DNA of 64,000 nt from Winslowiella arboricola (GCF_025527015.1 NZ_JAODIM010000038.1:248001-312000); one strand, 5' to 3'; positions 45,060 to 56,434 are shown, counted from the stretch's first letter. The notes: generated from the sequence alone by a model not told the origin. Translations and numbers: made by a program.

Positions 45060-46076
45060 ATGTCTAATGCTGTTATCCCACCCTATATTCTGCGCAACAT
45101 CATTGACCACGGCTCCGGACAGCAACAGCTCCATGCCCGACATACCCTGACGCATGTGCAGGCACTGATGGCGGAAAACTGGCAAAAACCGGTTGCCCCG
45201 CAAAAAGCCACTGCCGGTCAGGTCGACCGCGAAATCTATGATGCACAGCAGCAGCAAAATCTGCCCGGCAAGCTGATCCGCAGCGAAGGACAAGCGGCAA
45301 ACGGTGATATCGCGGCAGAAGAAGCGTGGAACTACCTTGGCGTTACCTATGACTTTTTCTGGCAGGCTTATCAGCGCAACTCGCTGGATAATCAGGGATT
45401 AACTCTGATGGGCAGCGTGCACTATGGTAAGGAGTACCAGAATGCCTTCTGGAACGGGCAACAGATGGTTTTTGGTGACGGTGACGGCGAGATATTTAAC
45501 CGTTTTACCATCGCTATTGATGTGGTGGCGCATGAGCTGGCCCACGGCGTGACAGAAACGGAAGCCGGTCTGATCTACTTTTCACAGGCGGGAGCGCTAA
45601 ACGAATCGTTGTCTGATGTTTTCGGTTCGATGGTGAAACAGTTCCATCTGCAACAGAATGCCGATCAGGCCGACTGGATTATCGGTGAAAAGTTACTGGC
45701 GGAGGGGATCAAGGGACGCGGTTTGCGTTCGATGTCAGAACCGGGCAGCGCTTACAACGATCCGATGCTCGGCAAAGATCCGCAACCCGGCCATATGCGT
45801 GACTATATCACCACTCGCGAGGACAATGGCGGCGTGCATCTTAATTCCGGCATCCCGAATCGCGCGTTTTATCTGGCGGCAAAAGCGCTGGGTGGCCACA
45901 GCTGGGAGCAGGCTGGCTATGCCTGGTATGATACGGTGTGTGATAAAGCCCTGCCGCAGGATGCCGATTTCGCCACCTTTGCACAGTTCACCATCCTGCA
46001 TGGCCAGCAGCGATTTGATAAGTCGGTGGCGCAGGCTATTGAAAAGGCCTGGAAACAGACAGGCGTAGTGCCATGA
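45060..46076 (+). CDS. Protealysin-like M4 metallopeptidase
   Basis: A 338-aa thermolysin-family protease from ATG 45060 (AAGGGAG upstream). It has no signal peptide; a short propeptide with the protealysin-type motif PPYIL (residues 7-11) covers about the first 50 residues. Zinc site HELAH (H158, E159, H162) with the third ligand E182 in ALNESLSDVFGS; the catalytic His is in NGGVHLNSGIPNRAFYLA. Protealysins of Serratia cleave actin and OmpX and affect host invasion. The inhibitor gene overlaps its stop by 4 bp. Confidence 0.93.
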   Translation: MSNAVIPPYILRNIIDHGSGQQQLHARHTLTHVQALMAENWQKPVAPQKATAGQVDREIYDAQQQQNLPGKLIRSEGQAANGDIAAEEAWNYLGVTYDFFWQAYQRNSLDNQGLTLMGSVHYGKEYQNAFWNGQQMVFGDGDGEIFNRFTIAIDVVAHELAHGVTETEAGLIYFSQAGALNESLSDVFGSMVKQFHLQQNADQADWIIGEKLLAEGIKGRGLRSMSEPGSAYNDPMLGKDPQPGHMRDYITTREDNGGVHLNSGIPNRAFYLAAKALGGHSWEQAGYAWYDTVCDKALPQDADFATFAQFTILHGQQRFDKSVAQAIEKAWKQTGVVP

Positions 46077-46405
46077 ACCCGCTGCCTGAACTGAGCGATG
46101 ACGCAGTAATCGAACTGGCGCGTGAAGGCGGTTTTGCTTATCTGCCGAAACTGGCAGCGCAGCGGCGTATTGCGCTGGCCCAGCTTGCCAGCCCGCAGCG
46201 CGAGCGTGTTTGCGATATTCTGCGCAAGGCGCTGGCGCAGGGCGAGCCGGCCGGTCCTGCCTGCTCTGCCGGACGCGGCGATCAGCGTTATTATCGCCTG
46301 CAAATCAGTTACAGCACCCATCAAAGCAGTGGCGATATTATTATTCTGATCCCTGAAAGCGCCGCGCCGCCAGAGCTGGAAATGCTCTGGCGTGACGGTG
46401 AGTGA
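46073..46405 (+). CDS. Emfourin-like protealysin inhibitor
   Basis: A 110-aa cytosolic protein whose ATG overlaps the protease stop (ATGA). The start LSDDAVIELAREGGFAYLPKLAAQRRIALAQL and the end of a small beta-rich protein (YYRLQISYSTHQSSGDIIILIPESAAP) fit emfourin, the inhibitor encoded with protealysin in Serratia. Its role would be to keep the unexported protease inactive in the cell. Identity rests on recalled likeness and on gene pairing. Confidence 0.8.
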   Translation: MNPLPELSDDAVIELAREGGFAYLPKLAAQRRIALAQLASPQRERVCDILRKALAQGEPAGPACSAGRGDQRYYRLQISYSTHQSSGDIIILIPESAAPPELEMLWRDGE

Positions 46406-46428
46406 ACGCTTACCCTGCCCTGCATAAC

Positions 46429-46456
46429 AAACGGGAGCCTGTTCAGGCTCCCGTTT
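46429..46456. terminator. Bidirectional terminator between emfourin and der
   Basis: A 12-bp perfect stem (AAACGGGAGCCT/AGGCTCCCGTTT) with GTTC loop lies between two convergent genes and carries A/T ends on both strands. Confidence 0.8.
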
Positions 46457-46466
46457 GCTGCAAGGC

Positions 46467-47966
46467 TTACTTCTTGCCTTTCTTCAGATGCGACATCAGA
46501 CGCTTACGTTTACGCTGCTGATTTGGCGTCAGCAGGTTACGTTTACCGGCAAACGGGTTATCACCCTCTTTAAACTGGATACGGATCGGTGTGCCCATCA
46601 CGTTAAGTGAACGACGGAAGTAGTTCATCAGATAACGCTTGTAGGAATCCGGCAGGTCTTTTACCTGGTTGCCGTGAATCACCACGATTGGCGGGTTATA
46701 ACCACCGGCATGAGCATATTTCAGCTTCACGCGACGTCCACGCACCAGCGGCGGCTGATGATCTTCTTCCGCCATGGTCATAATGCGCGTCAGCATCGAG
46801 GTGTTGATACGGCGGGTAGAGCAGTCATACGCTTCAGTGACTGACTCAAACAGGTTACCCACACCGCTACCATGCAGCGCAGAGATAAAGTGAATGCGTG
46901 CAAAATCAATAAAGCCCAGACGGAAGTCCAGCGTCTCTTTCACTTCGTCACGCACTTCCTGCGACAGGCCATCCCACTTGTTGACCACGATCACCAGTGA
47001 GCGCCCACTATTCAGGATAAAGCCGAGCAGCGAGAGATCCTGGTCGGAAATACCTTCACGGGCATCGATTACCAGCATCACCACGTTGGCGTCTTCAATC
47101 GCCTGCAGGGTTTTAATTACCGAGAACTTCTCAACGGTATCGCTAATTTTGGCGCGCTTACGCACGCCAGCGGTATCGATCAGAATATATTCGCGCTCGT
47201 CGCGCTGCATCGGGATATAGATGCTGTCACGCGTGGTGCCCGGCATGTCATACACCACCACACGATCCTCGCCGAGGATGCGGTTAGTTAGTGTGGACTT
47301 ACCAACGTTAGGACGGCCAACAATCGCCAGCTTAATCGGCAGATCCAGCGGATTAAAATCATCCTCTACTTCTTCCGGCGGTGCATCGGGGTCTTCGCCG
47401 CGCTCTTTCGCTGCCAGCGCCGCCCAGTAGGCTTCGTTCTCTTCTTCTTCGCTCAGCACTTTAGGATCGACCACTTCCATCCATGGCAGCAGTGCGGTTT
47501 CCAGCAGGCTGGTCACCCCACGACCGTGGGAAGCGGCAATCGCATGAACTTCACCTAAGCCCAGCGAATAGAAATCACCCACTGCGGAATCCGCATCGAG
47601 ACCATCGGTTTTATTGGCGACCAGGAAGGTCGCTTTCTGGCGCGATCGCAGATGTTTTGCAATCGCGATATCGGCAGCCATCAGGCCAGCACGGGCATCG
47701 ACCAGAAACAGCACGACATCGGCTTCTTCAATCGCCAGCAGTGACTGCGCCGCCATGCGGGTTTCAACGCCCTCTTCGTTACCATCGATACCACCGGTAT
47801 CAATCGCAATAAATTCGCGCCCTTCTACTTCGGCACGACCGTACTTGCGATCGCGTGTCAGCCCGGGGAAATCCGCCACCAGCGCATCTCGCGTATGCGT
47901 TAAACGGTTAAATAAGGTAGATTTGCCCACATTGGGACGCCCAACCAGCGCGACCACAGGTACCAT
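46467..47966 (-). CDS. der: Ribosome biogenesis GTPase Der (EngA)
   Basis: Essential double-GTPase for 50S subunit assembly, 499 aa (E. coli 490). Two P-loops GRPNVGKST (about residues 8-16 and 215-223), each with NKxD and DTxG motifs ([25 protein letters not shown]), and a C-terminal KH-like domain ([40 protein letters not shown]) end in a Lys/Arg-rich tail. An acidic linker (about 170-205) lies between the domains. It is the last gene of the hisS-yfgM-bamB-der run, set off from bamB by a terminator. Confidence 0.98.
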   Translation of the reverse strand: MVPVVALVGRPNVGKSTLFNRLTHTRDALVADFPGLTRDRKYGRAEVEGREFIAIDTGGIDGNEEGVETRMAAQSLLAIEEADVVLFLVDARAGLMAADIAIAKHLRSRQKATFLVANKTDGLDADSAVGDFYSLGLGEVHAIAASHGRGVTSLLETALLPWMEVVDPKVLSEEEENEAYWAALAAKERGEDPDAPPEEVEDDFNPLDLPIKLAIVGRPNVGKSTLTNRILGEDRVVVYDMPGTTRDSIYIPMQRDEREYILIDTAGVRKRAKISDTVEKFSVIKTLQAIEDANVVMLVIDAREGISDQDLSLLGFILNSGRSLVIVVNKWDGLSQEVRDEVKETLDFRLGFIDFARIHFISALHGSGVGNLFESVTEAYDCSTRRINTSMLTRIMTMAEEDHQPPLVRGRRVKLKYAHAGGYNPPIVVIHGNQVKDLPDSYKRYLMNYFRRSLNVMGTPIRIQFKEGDNPFAGKRNLLTPNQQRKRKRLMSHLKKGKK

Positions 47967-48082
47967 ATTGAAGCCTCATTACTCAAATTAAATGCCTGAC
48001 GATGCATTATTATAAACGGAATAAACCGTTCTGGTCAGGCTGAAGGCGCTAAGGATAACACGCCCGCTCAGAAAAAACGAAA

Positions 48083-48107
48083 CGGCCCCTGAGATCATCA
48101 GGAGCCG
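48083..48107 (-). terminator. Terminator between bamB and der
   Basis: CGGCcCCTGA/TCAGGaGCCG forms a 9-10-bp stem followed in the minus direction by TTTCGTTTTTTC. It lies 29 bp after the bamB stop, so der probably also has its own promoter. Confidence 0.7.
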
Positions 48108-48135
48108 CTGGAACATTGCATTTCAGACCGGAAAA

Positions 48136-49317
48136 TTAACGCGTAAACGCGTAAACCTCACCATTTTTAGCCTGAATCAATAACTTATCACTGGCCACCA
48201 CCGGCTCAGTTTGCAGACCGGAGCTGTCCACTTTCTGCTGGGCGACAAAACGACCATCATCGGTGTTCAGCCAGTGCAGGTAACCTTCACTGTCGCCAAC
48301 CACGATATAACCGTTATACAGCACCGGCGAGGTCAGATTACGATGCAGCAGATCGCTTTGACGCCAGATGGACACGCCACCGTCAGCACTCAGCGCAATC
48401 ACACGGTCATCCTGATCAACCAGGTAGATACGGCCGCCATCAACAATCATATCGTTAACGGAACCGATTTCGCGTTTCCACATAATCTGGCCAGAACGCA
48501 GATCCAGCGCCGTCAGGTTGCCGTTATAAGCCAGCGCGTAAACCACACCGTTGACCACTACAGGCGTGGTATCGACATCACTCAGGCGATCAATCTCAGT
48601 AGCACCACTTGGCTGCGAAATACGCTGCTGCCAAATTAGCTGGCCCTGATTCATCATCACCGCACTGACGCGGCCATTATCACCGCCAACAATCGCGGCG
48701 CCAAACGCCGTGGTAGGGGCAGATTCGCCGCGCAGGGAGAGGGCTGGCATGTCGAGGTTCACCGACCACTTAATTGCCCCACTCGCCTGATCCAGTCCCT
48801 GCAACATGCCGTTGCTGGTATGAATCAGCACTAAACCATCGCTGACGACCGGACGTGACAGCGCTTCGCCAGCCACTTTGGTCTGCCAGGCAACGCTGCC
48901 ATCGGCGCTGTTCAGTGCATAAACCTGCGCACGTTCACTGCCGATATAGATATGTTCACCACCTGCCGTCACACCGCCAGACAGCAGTGCAGGTCGGTTG
49001 CTGGAGAAGAATCCGGTTTTTTCCGCCAGATCGACTTTCCACTTCTCTTTGCCATCCGCAGCATCAAGCGCTTTCACCACACCATGACGATCGGCGGCGA
49101 ATACAGTGCTGTCCTGCCATGCGGGATGCAGATTGGAATAGAAGTCACCAATGCCATCACCAACTGAAGTACTCCACACTTTTTCTGGTGTGAACTGATT
49201 TTCAACTGTTGGCAACGGGGCCATTTTTACTACATCTTCTTCGCCGCTGAACAGCGAACAACCGCTGAGTAACGTGACTGAAATCAGCCCGGGCAGCAGG
49301 TATTTACGTAATTCCAT
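48136..49317 (-). CDS. bamB: Outer membrane assembly lipoprotein BamB
   Basis: A 393-aa lipoprotein of the BAM complex that inserts beta-barrel proteins. Lipobox LLSGC (Cys at residue 20). The rest is an eight-bladed beta-propeller with repeated units such as ALDAADGKEKWKVDL, ALNSADGSVAWQTKV, GLDQASGAIKWSVNL and ALDLRSGQIMWKREI. Length equals E. coli BamB (392). It follows yfgM after 19 bp. Confidence 0.97.
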   Translation of the reverse strand: MELRKYLLPGLISVTLLSGCSLFSGEEDVVKMAPLPTVENQFTPEKVWSTSVGDGIGDFYSNLHPAWQDSTVFAADRHGVVKALDAADGKEKWKVDLAEKTGFFSSNRPALLSGGVTAGGEHIYIGSERAQVYALNSADGSVAWQTKVAGEALSRPVVSDGLVLIHTSNGMLQGLDQASGAIKWSVNLDMPALSLRGESAPTTAFGAAIVGGDNGRVSAVMMNQGQLIWQQRISQPSGATEIDRLSDVDTTPVVVNGVVYALAYNGNLTALDLRSGQIMWKREIGSVNDMIVDGGRIYLVDQDDRVIALSADGGVSIWRQSDLLHRNLTSPVLYNGYIVVGDSEGYLHWLNTDDGRFVAQQKVDSSGLQTEPVVASDKLLIQAKNGEVYAFTR

Positions 49318-49336
49318 GCGCTCTCTCTTGAATGGC

Positions 49337-49954
49337 TTAACCTAAGTTATTCATTTTCATCTGCATCATTTCTTTCAGCGCGGGAGAAGCATCGGAAGCA
49401 ATACCTTTGCTCCATGCATCACGCGCACCCTGCATATCGCCTTTACTTAACAACGCTTCGCCACGAATATCAGCAATAATCGCTACCCAGCCATCGCCTT
49501 TCACGCTGTCGAGGGTCTTCAGCGCGTCATCCGTTTTCTTCTGCTGCAACTGAATACGTGCCAGACGCAGGTTCAGAACCGCCTGCAGATTGGCATCCTG
49601 CGTCGCTTTCAGGCCGGTCTGTAATTGCGCTGCGGCTTTATCCAGTTCGTTTTTATCAACGAACTTTTTAGCCAGATCCAGTGACGCTAATGCACCGTAG
49701 GTATTGTTGTTTTCACTGGCAAATTTGCTGGCCGCCGCCAGGGTATCCGGTTTGCTGGCATCAAGGGCGGTAGTCACCTGCTGATAAGCAGCAGAAGTCA
49801 CTTTTGCATTACCATCCTGATGGCTGCCCCAGTAACGCCAGCCCACCAGAGCACCAACGCCTAAAACGACGCCGACCACCAACGCTTTGCCATTGTTGGC
49901 AAAGAAACGACGGAGTGCATCAACCTGTTCGTTATCGTTGCTATAGACTTCCAC
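49337..49954 (-). CDS. yfgM: YfgM family periplasmic chaperone-associated protein
   Basis: A 205-aa membrane protein with a short cytosolic start (MEVYSNDNEQVDALRRFFANNGK), one membrane span (about 25-42, VGVVLGVGALVGWRYW) and a periplasmic TPR-like domain. E. coli YfgM associates with the Sec translocon and PpiD. The GTG start at 49954 matches the E. coli gene. It stands between hisS and bamB. Confidence 0.95.
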   Translation of the reverse strand: MEVYSNDNEQVDALRRFFANNGKALVVGVVLGVGALVGWRYWGSHQDGNAKVTSAAYQQVTTALDASKPDTLAAASKFASENNNTYGALASLDLAKKFVDKNELDKAAAQLQTGLKATQDANLQAVLNLRLARIQLQQKKTDDALKTLDSVKGDGWVAIIADIRGEALLSKGDMQGARDAWSKGIASDASPALKEMMQMKMNNLG

Positions 49955-49993
49955 GCAATCCTTCTCCTTAACTTATGTCCTGCTGCACCGAAA

Positions 49994-51268
49994 TTATTGC
50001 AAAAGCGCCGTGAGCGTAGCTGCCGCATCACTCTGCGCCAGCGTTTGCTGTTCACCGGTGCGCAGATCTTTAATCACCACCTGGCCCGCTTTCACTTCAT
50101 CTTCACCCACCACCAGTGCAACGCGAGCGCCCCACTTATCGGCACGGGCAAACTGCTTCTTAAAGTTGCCGCCGCCATAGTTGGTCATCAGCTTCAGCTC
50201 AGGCAACGCATCACGCAGCTTTTCTGCCAGCAGCATCGCTGCGGACTGCACGCCCTGACCGGAAGCGATAACATAGACATCAACAATGCGCGTCGGTTCA
50301 AATTCTGGATTAACTGCCTGAACCAGCAATACTAAACGCTCGAGTCCCATGGCGAAACCGACGGCTGGCGTCGCACGTCCGCCCAGCTGTTCAACCAGAC
50401 CATCATAACGACCGCCGGCACAGACGGTACCCTGCGCGCCAAGGCTGGTGGTCACCCACTCAAACACCGTACGATTATAATAATCGAGGCCGCGCACCAG
50501 GCGCTGATTGATGCGATAGGCAATACCGGCGTCATCAAGAATGGCGCACAGACCAGCGAAATGTTCGCGCGACTCGTCATCCAGGTAATCACCTAATGCC
50601 GGTGCGTCATTCAGCAGTTGCTGCACATCAGGATTTTTGCTGTCCAGCACGCGCAGCGGATTGCTGTACATCCGGCGTTTACAATCCTCATCCAGCACCT
50701 CTTTATGCTGCTCAAGGAAGGCCACCAGCGCATCACGGTAGTTAGCACGCGCTTCCAGCGAACCAATGGAGTTCAGCTCCAGCGTCACATGCTCCGCGAT
50801 ACCCAGCGCTCTCCACCAGCGGGCGCTCAGCAGAATCAGTTCGGCATCGACGTCCGGCCCCTGCAGGCCAAACACTTCGACACCCAGCTGATGGAACTGA
50901 CGATAGCGCCCTTTCTGCGGACGTTCGTAGCGGAACATCGGACCGATGTACCACATACGCTGTTCCTGATTGTACAGCAGACCATGTTCGATACCGGCGC
51001 GTACACAGCCCGCCGTGCCTTCCGGACGCAGCGTCAGGCTTTCACCGTTGCGGTCTTCGAAGGTATACATCTCTTTCTCAACCACGTCGGTCACTTCGCC
51101 GATAGCGCGTTTGAATAATGGGGTCTGCTCTACAATCGGCAAACGAATTTCGCTGTAACCATAACCGGCCAGCACCTGCTTCAGGATGCCCTCAATGCGC
51201 TGCCAAACCACGGTTTCAGCAGGCAGATAATCGTTCATGCCGCGGATAGCTTGAATATTCTTTGCCAC
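49994..51268 (-). CDS. hisS: Histidyl-tRNA synthetase
   Basis: Charges tRNA-His. At 424 aa it equals the E. coli enzyme. Class II features are motif 2 ([25 protein letters not shown]), the His-specific [16 protein letters not shown] and motif 3 [14 protein letters not shown]; the C-terminal anticodon-binding domain includes [24 protein letters not shown]. The start is GTG at 51268 ([16 protein letters not shown]), as in E. coli. Confidence 0.98.
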   Translation of the reverse strand: MAKNIQAIRGMNDYLPAETVVWQRIEGILKQVLAGYGYSEIRLPIVEQTPLFKRAIGEVTDVVEKEMYTFEDRNGESLTLRPEGTAGCVRAGIEHGLLYNQEQRMWYIGPMFRYERPQKGRYRQFHQLGVEVFGLQGPDVDAELILLSARWWRALGIAEHVTLELNSIGSLEARANYRDALVAFLEQHKEVLDEDCKRRMYSNPLRVLDSKNPDVQQLLNDAPALGDYLDDESREHFAGLCAILDDAGIAYRINQRLVRGLDYYNRTVFEWVTTSLGAQGTVCAGGRYDGLVEQLGGRATPAVGFAMGLERLVLLVQAVNPEFEPTRIVDVYVIASGQGVQSAAMLLAEKLRDALPELKLMTNYGGGNFKKQFARADKWGARVALVVGEDEVKAGQVVIKDLRTGEQQTLAQSDAAATLTALLQ

Positions 51269-51331
51269 TTATTGTCTCTCTAAATTGACTTCTGAATCGA
51301 CGCTGGCGTCGCTTTGTCAGTAGCTTAAATA

Positions 51332-51384
51332 CAAAAAAAAGAACCTGACCGGCATCTTAACCCATGAGGAAGGCACCGAACAGG
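51332..51384 (-). terminator. Terminator between ispG and hisS
   Basis: In the minus direction CCTGTTCGG (51384-51376) pairs with CCGGTCAGG (51352-51344) with one mismatch and is followed by TTCTTTTTTTT. A related GGTCAGG segment upstream (near 51395) could form an alternative stem, as in an attenuator. Confidence 0.55.
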
Positions 51385-51434
51385 CTCTCTTTGACCTGAC
51401 CGTCATCTTTCGACAGGCCGGCTGTGGCTAATGA

Positions 51435-52556
51435 TTATTTTTCGACCTGCTGCACGTCGATACGCTGACTGGCGTCGAGCATCGAGGCTTTGGCGCGGAT
51501 ACGCGCTTCCAGCTGATCGATCATATCGTCGTTATCCAGACGTTCGCGCAGACGCACGCCATCTTCATAGAAGCCGCTTTTCTTATTGCTGCCGGTGACG
51601 CCAAGAGTGGAGACCAGCGCTTCGCCCGGACCATTGACCACACAGCCGATAATCGAAATATCCATCGGCGTGATGATATCTTCCAGTCGCTGTTCAAGGG
51701 CATTAACCGTGCCAATCACATCAAATTCCTGACGTGAACAGGTCGGACAGGCGATAAAGTTAATCCCGCGTGAACGGATGCGCAGTGACTTCAGAATATC
51801 AAAGCCGACTTTCACTTCCTCGACCGGATCTGCCGCCAGCGAAATACGCAGCGTATCGCCAATCCCTTCAGCCAGCAGCAGGCCGAGGCCAATCGCCGAT
51901 TTTACCGATCCGGCGCGCGCGCCGCCCGCTTCGGTAATGCCGAGATGCAGTGGCTGCTTGATCTGTTTTGCCAGCAAGCGATAAGACTCAACGGCAAGAA
52001 ACACGTCGGAGGCTTTTACGCTGACTTTAAACTGATCAAAATTAAGGCGATCGAGATGATCAACATGGCGCATGGCGGATTCCAGTAACGCCTGCGGCGT
52101 TGGCTCACCATACTTTTCCTGCAGATCACGCTCCAGCGAACCGGCATTGACGCCGATACGAATGGGAATATTGTAATCACGCGCGCAATCCACCACCTGG
52201 CGGATACGTTCGTTGTTACCGATATTTCCCGGATTGATACGCAGACAGTCAACGCCATATTCAGCGACTTTCAGCGCAATGCGATAGTCGAAATGGATAT
52301 CCGCCACCAGCGGAACATCAACTTGTTGTTTGATCAGTTTAAAGGCTTCTGCCGCGTCCATGGTAGGCACGGAGATACGCACAATATCTGCGCCAACACG
52401 TTCCAGGGCTTTGATTTGACTGACCGTCGCGGCAACATCAGTAGTGCGCGTATTGGTCATGGACTGAACGGCGATAGGAGCGCCATCGCCCACCGGCACC
52501 TTGCCGACGTAAATACGTGTAGATTTGCGACGGATAATGGGTGCTTCGTTATGCAT
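51435..52556 (-). CDS. ispG: 4-hydroxy-3-methylbut-2-enyl-diphosphate synthase
   Basis: A 4Fe-4S enzyme of the MEP isoprenoid pathway. From ATG 52556 ([19 protein letters not shown]) it is 373 aa, next to 372 in E. coli; the upstream in-frame codons to 52571 are not conserved, and GGAG lies 9 bases before this ATG. Iron-sulfur ligands are in [13 protein letters not shown] and [13 protein letters not shown]. The TIM-barrel part includes [29 protein letters not shown]. It follows rodZ after 40 bp. Confidence 0.97.
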   Translation of the reverse strand: MHNEAPIIRRKSTRIYVGKVPVGDGAPIAVQSMTNTRTTDVAATVSQIKALERVGADIVRISVPTMDAAEAFKLIKQQVDVPLVADIHFDYRIALKVAEYGVDCLRINPGNIGNNERIRQVVDCARDYNIPIRIGVNAGSLERDLQEKYGEPTPQALLESAMRHVDHLDRLNFDQFKVSVKASDVFLAVESYRLLAKQIKQPLHLGITEAGGARAGSVKSAIGLGLLLAEGIGDTLRISLAADPVEEVKVGFDILKSLRIRSRGINFIACPTCSRQEFDVIGTVNALEQRLEDIITPMDISIIGCVVNGPGEALVSTLGVTGSNKKSGFYEDGVRLRERLDNDDMIDQLEARIRAKASMLDASQRIDVQQVEK

Positions 52557-52596
52557 ATTCTTTCTCCACAATCACTCGAGACCAGAAAAAGATGCG

Positions 52597-53619
52597 TTAT
52601 TGCGCACCGATGGTCAGGCGAGCAACCTGGTTGCTACGGATAAAACGACTCAGATCAACAGGCTTACCCTGATACTGAATCTGTACTGCGCTCGGCGCAC
52701 CAATCTTCACACGATAAGGTGCAGTACCGGCAAGACTAAGTTTACCACCACCGCGCTGCATGCCACTGAACAGTTTCTTACCTGCTGAGTCAGTGACTTC
52801 CAGCCAGCAATCGGCATTGAATTCCATCACTACCGCATTAGGATCAACTGCCGGGGTATTCACCCCGGCACTGCCAGTAGGCAACTGACCGTTAGTTGCC
52901 TGACCGTTAGCCGCAGGTGCTGCGGCATTATTGATCGGTGCCTGGCTCGGCGATACTACCTGACTGGCAGAATCAGCAGCCGGTGCGGCATTGTTTGGCG
53001 CCGGTGCGTTAGCACCCGGCGCCGCGGTATTGGTCGCCGCATTGTTGCTGTTCGCTGCGGCAGAACCGCTGTCAGCAGGCGTAGCCGGCGACTCTGTCGC
53101 ACTGTCATTCGCCGTGCTGCTGCTGTCGGTCAGGGGAATAGACTGACTGTTATCCCCTTCTGCAACGGAATTCTGGTCCGCCATTGACACCAGATCATCC
53201 TGTGCCGCCTTGTGATTTTGCCACCACCAGGCGCCCGTCAGACCCACCACCACAAACAGTACCAACCAGGTGAAAATCATCAGCCAGCCATCGCGTTTTT
53301 TACGACGCTTGCCGAGTGAGAAGCTCTGCATCGGTTCCACTTTTGCTGCACGAACCGGTGCCTGTTTGGCCATCATGGGCAGCAGCTCTTCTTCCGGCAC
53401 ATGCACCAGACGAGCATACGAGCGGATATAACCACGCAAGAAGGTCGATGCGAGATCGGCAGGAGACTTATCGTCCTCAAGATCGCGAACGGTAGAAAGT
53501 TTCAGGCACAGACGCTCAGCAACATTCTGCTGGGTCAGCCCCATTGTTTCACGGGCAGCACGCAGGCGTTGGCCCGTGGAATTTACTGCAGATTTGTCTT
53601 CAGTGGCTTCAGTATTCAT
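52597..53619 (-). CDS. rodZ: Cytoskeletal protein RodZ
   Basis: Links MreB to the cell envelope and sets rod shape. 340 aa (E. coli 337). An N-terminal Cro/C1-type HTH (about 15-85, [33 protein letters not shown]), a basic stretch KRRKKRDG, one membrane span (about 112-132) and a periplasmic part made of a long Ala/Asn/Pro/Thr-rich low-complexity linker (about 150-255) and a C-terminal beta domain ([20 protein letters not shown]) are visible. It overlaps the pilW stop by 11 bp. Confidence 0.97.
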   Translation of the reverse strand: MNTEATEDKSAVNSTGQRLRAARETMGLTQQNVAERLCLKLSTVRDLEDDKSPADLASTFLRGYIRSYARLVHVPEEELLPMMAKQAPVRAAKVEPMQSFSLGKRRKKRDGWLMIFTWLVLFVVVGLTGAWWWQNHKAAQDDLVSMADQNSVAEGDNSQSIPLTDSSSTANDSATESPATPADSGSAAANSNNAATNTAAPGANAPAPNNAAPAADSASQVVSPSQAPINNAAAPAANGQATNGQLPTGSAGVNTPAVDPNAVVMEFNADCWLEVTDSAGKKLFSGMQRGGGKLSLAGTAPYRVKIGAPSAVQIQYQGKPVDLSRFIRSNQVARLTIGAQ

Positions 53620-54343
53620 TAGCTAAAAAATGCTGGTGCTGTATCGAATGTGGAAAATTTCGCGCCAGTTGCGTGCCATAACGCTTAACATCAGCACTAC
53701 GCTTAACCAACGCGGCGAAACGAATCTCTAACCACAAGCTCTCTGCCGAAGCAGGTAAGCTGTGTTGATACACATCTAACAAGAGCCGCGCCTCAGCACG
53801 TTCTTCCTTTCCAAATCGCTTTTCTGCTTCAGCCAGCACAGGCGCTCCTTTCTGTCCGTCGGCCTGAACCGCCAACAATAATGACCGCCTTGCCTGCTCA
53901 AGCTCTCCAGCGTTCAGATAGCAGTAACCGGCATTCTCAAAGCTATCTGCTCTGGCCCCGGACTGCGGCAGACGTTGTGCCTGGCTAAACTGCTGTTGTG
54001 CCGCATCATACTGCCCTAAACCGCAAAGAAACGCACCGTAATTGTTAACGACAAAACTATTTAACGGTGCAAGCTTTAGCGCCCGATCATAACGCAATTG
54101 CGCCAAAGGGTTATCGCCGGTCATCTGATAAAGACGGGCCATGGCCAGCTGCATACGATAATCCTGTGGCAGAGCAGCGTCAGCACGTTCCAGATTACGT
54201 TGCGCAGCCGCAATATCGCCGCGCGCAAGGTATTCTAAACCCAGCTGAAGTCGCGTCTGCGCTGAGGCATCTGCCGACGGGTCAGTGACACAACCACTTA
54301 CAAGAAAAGCACTCAGCAACGCATACAGTAATCCATTACGCAT
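53609..54343 (-). CDS. pilW: Type IV pilus biogenesis/stability lipoprotein PilW-like
   Basis: A 244-aa lipoprotein (lipobox LVSGC, Cys at 18) with TPR repeats: [85 protein letters not shown] and [19 protein letters not shown]. It fits the PilW/PilF pilotin family. E. coli lacks it between rlmN and rodZ; many gammaproteobacteria keep it here. No other pilus genes are in the window. Confidence 0.9.
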   Translation of the reverse strand: MRNGLLYALLSAFLVSGCVTDPSADASAQTRLQLGLEYLARGDIAAAQRNLERADAALPQDYRMQLAMARLYQMTGDNPLAQLRYDRALKLAPLNSFVVNNYGAFLCGLGQYDAAQQQFSQAQRLPQSGARADSFENAGYCYLNAGELEQARRSLLLAVQADGQKGAPVLAEAEKRFGKEERAEARLLLDVYQHSLPASAESLWLEIRFAALVKRSADVKRYGTQLARNFPHSIQHQHFLANEY

Positions 54344-54442
54344 ACATAACTTCTCCCTGATGTTATGAAGCCTGGTATGTTACTCCAAACACAGCAAGCC
54401 AACATCAGAGAAATTGCTGAAAAAACAATTCAATCTCAACTT

Positions 54443-55609
54443 TCAGAGCGCTTTCACAGATATTTCTTCACCAGCCATTTTTTTGCGCAGCGTTCGCTTG
54501 GTGCGGTCAACCACATCACCGGCTAACTGGCCGCAGGCGGCATCAATATCATCGCCGCGGGTTTTGCGCACGATAGTGGTAAAACCATAATCCATCAGCA
54601 CCTTGCAAAAACGGTCAACGCGGCTGTTGGAACTGCGACCATAGGGCGCTCCCGGGAAGGGGTTCCATGGGATCAGGTTGATTTTGCACGGCGTCTCTTT
54701 CAGCAATGCCGCCAGTTCATGGGCATCATCGGTACTGTCATTGATATGATCCAGCATCACATACTCAATGGTCACGCGGCCCTGATTGGCATTTGATTTG
54801 CCAATATAACGTTGTACCGCCGCAAGGAAAGTGGCGATATTGTATTTCTTGTTAATCGGCACGATTTCATCGCGAATCTTATCATTCGGCGCATGCAGAG
54901 AGATCGCCAGCGCAACATCAATCATATCGCCCAGCTTGTCGAGCGCTGGCACCACACCGGAAGTCGACAGGGTCACACGGCGCTTTGACAGCCCGAAACC
55001 AAAGTCATCCAGCATAATTTCCATCGCCGGAACGACGTTGTTCAGGTTCAGCAGGGGTTCACCCATTCCCATCATCACCACGTTGGTGATCGGGCGCTGA
55101 CCGGTGATACGCGCTGCGCCGATAATTTTCGCCGCACGCCAGACCTGGCCAATAATTTCTGACACTCGCAGGTTACGGTTAAAGCCCTGCTGCGCGGTGG
55201 AGCAGAAAGTACATTCCAGCGCACAACCTACCTGTGAAGAGACGCAAAGTGTGGCGCGGTCTTTTTCCGGGATATAGACGGTCTCAACCAGCTGGTCGCC
55301 CACACGAATCGCCCATTTGATGGTGCCATCCGCTGAGCGCATCTCTTCCGCAACTTCTGGCGCGCGAATTTCGGTCAGCTCTTTCAGCTTGCCGCGCAGC
55401 ACCTTGTTGATGTCGGTCATCTCATCGAAATCATCGCTGCAGTAGTGATAAATCCACTTCATCACCTGATCGGCGCGGAAAGGTTTCTCACCAATTGAGC
55501 TAAAAAACTCACGCATTTGCTGGCGATTAAGATCGAGCAGGTTGATTTTTTGTTTTTGCTTTACGGCTACAGGCGTTGCGGACGACGGCGTCACAATAAG
55601 TTCTGACAT
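54443..55609 (-). CDS. rlmN: 23S rRNA A2503 / tRNA A37 C2-methyltransferase RlmN
   Basis: A radical-SAM enzyme of 388 aa (E. coli 384) methylating A2503 of 23S rRNA and A37 of some tRNAs. The cluster-binding CxxxCxxC is in [36 protein letters not shown], the SAM-binding [15 protein letters not shown], and the C-terminal catalytic Cys in [12 protein letters not shown] are present. It is followed by pilW-rodZ-ispG in the same direction. Confidence 0.98.
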   Translation of the reverse strand: MSELIVTPSSATPVAVKQKQKINLLDLNRQQMREFFSSIGEKPFRADQVMKWIYHYCSDDFDEMTDINKVLRGKLKELTEIRAPEVAEEMRSADGTIKWAIRVGDQLVETVYIPEKDRATLCVSSQVGCALECTFCSTAQQGFNRNLRVSEIIGQVWRAAKIIGAARITGQRPITNVVMMGMGEPLLNLNNVVPAMEIMLDDFGFGLSKRRVTLSTSGVVPALDKLGDMIDVALAISLHAPNDKIRDEIVPINKKYNIATFLAAVQRYIGKSNANQGRVTIEYVMLDHINDSTDDAHELAALLKETPCKINLIPWNPFPGAPYGRSSNSRVDRFCKVLMDYGFTTIVRKTRGDDIDAACGQLAGDVVDRTKRTLRKKMAGEEISVKAL

Positions 55610-55684
55610 AATATTCTCTCGCCTCGTTATTACACGTTATGGCGTTCAGTTAATGATAAGTCGGGATGAATGATAAAAAAAGAA

Positions 55685-55716
55685 GCGCCCCTGATGAGCA
55701 TGCTCACCTGGGGCGC
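55685..55716 (-). terminator. ndk terminator
   Basis: GCGCCCC/GGGGCGC outer stem encloses an inner palindrome (GAGCATGCTC). In the minus direction it is followed by TTCTTTTTTTAT. It lies 100 bp after the ndk stop. Confidence 0.75.
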
Positions 55717-55815
55717 ATTATTGTACAAACATCGTTAGCGGGATGCCAGTTATCGGGATAAAGCGCAGCAACAATTTTGTAAACTTCGCTTACCACACGG
55801 CAAGCCCAACACGAA

Positions 55816-56247
55816 TTAACGTGTGCGCGGGCAGATTTCGCCTTCGCCGAAGAAGTACGCGATTTCACGGGCTGCAGACTCAGCAGAGTCAGAACCGTGA
55901 GTGGCGTTTTCGGTGAAGCTGTCAGCGTAATCGGCACGCAGAGTACCAGCCAGCGCGTTTGCCGGGTTGGTAGCGCCCATCAGGTCACGATGACGCTGAA
56001 CGGCGTTTTCACCTTCCAGCACAGACACCACTACCGGACCTGAGGTCATGAATTCAACCAGGCCATCGAAGAATGGACGACCAGCGTGCTCTGCGTAGAA
56101 ACCCTGAGCCTGTTCAGTGGTCAGGTGCAGCATTTTAGCCGCAACAATTTTAAAGCCAGCGCTTTCAAAACGGTTGTAGATTGCACCAATTACGTTTTTT
56201 GCCACCGCGTTCGGTTTTACGATGGAAAAAGTACGTTCTGTTGTCAT
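55816..56247 (-). CDS. ndk: Nucleoside diphosphate kinase
   Basis: Balances nucleoside triphosphate pools through a phospho-His intermediate. At 143 aa it equals E. coli Ndk. [26 protein letters not shown] at the start and the active-site His in [20 protein letters not shown] at the end are intact. Isolated transcription unit between pbpC and rlmN, as in E. coli. Confidence 0.98.
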   Translation of the reverse strand: MTTERTFSIVKPNAVAKNVIGAIYNRFESAGFKIVAAKMLHLTTEQAQGFYAEHAGRPFFDGLVEFMTSGPVVVSVLEGENAVQRHRDLMGATNPANALAGTLRADYADSFTENATHGSDSAESAAREIAYFFGEGEICPRTR

Positions 56248-56434
56248 GTTGACCTCTGTAATTAACTTCCAGTTTAAGCCGGAGAGAAAAAATCTGGCTT
56301 CCGGCCCGAGAAAATGGCGGCGATTATAGGGGCGTGGCCAGCTATTGCCTACCTAAGATTCAACAATTCGTTAAAAAAATTTGATCGCCGTCGCGACAAA
56401 CCGGTCGCATTTGCTGTTCAGAGCGTAAAACAGT

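Noticed and set aside
52850..53160. Repeat-like low-complexity stretch in rodZ
   Set aside because: This is the normal Ala/Asn/Pro-rich periplasmic linker of RodZ; no exact DNA repeat units are present.
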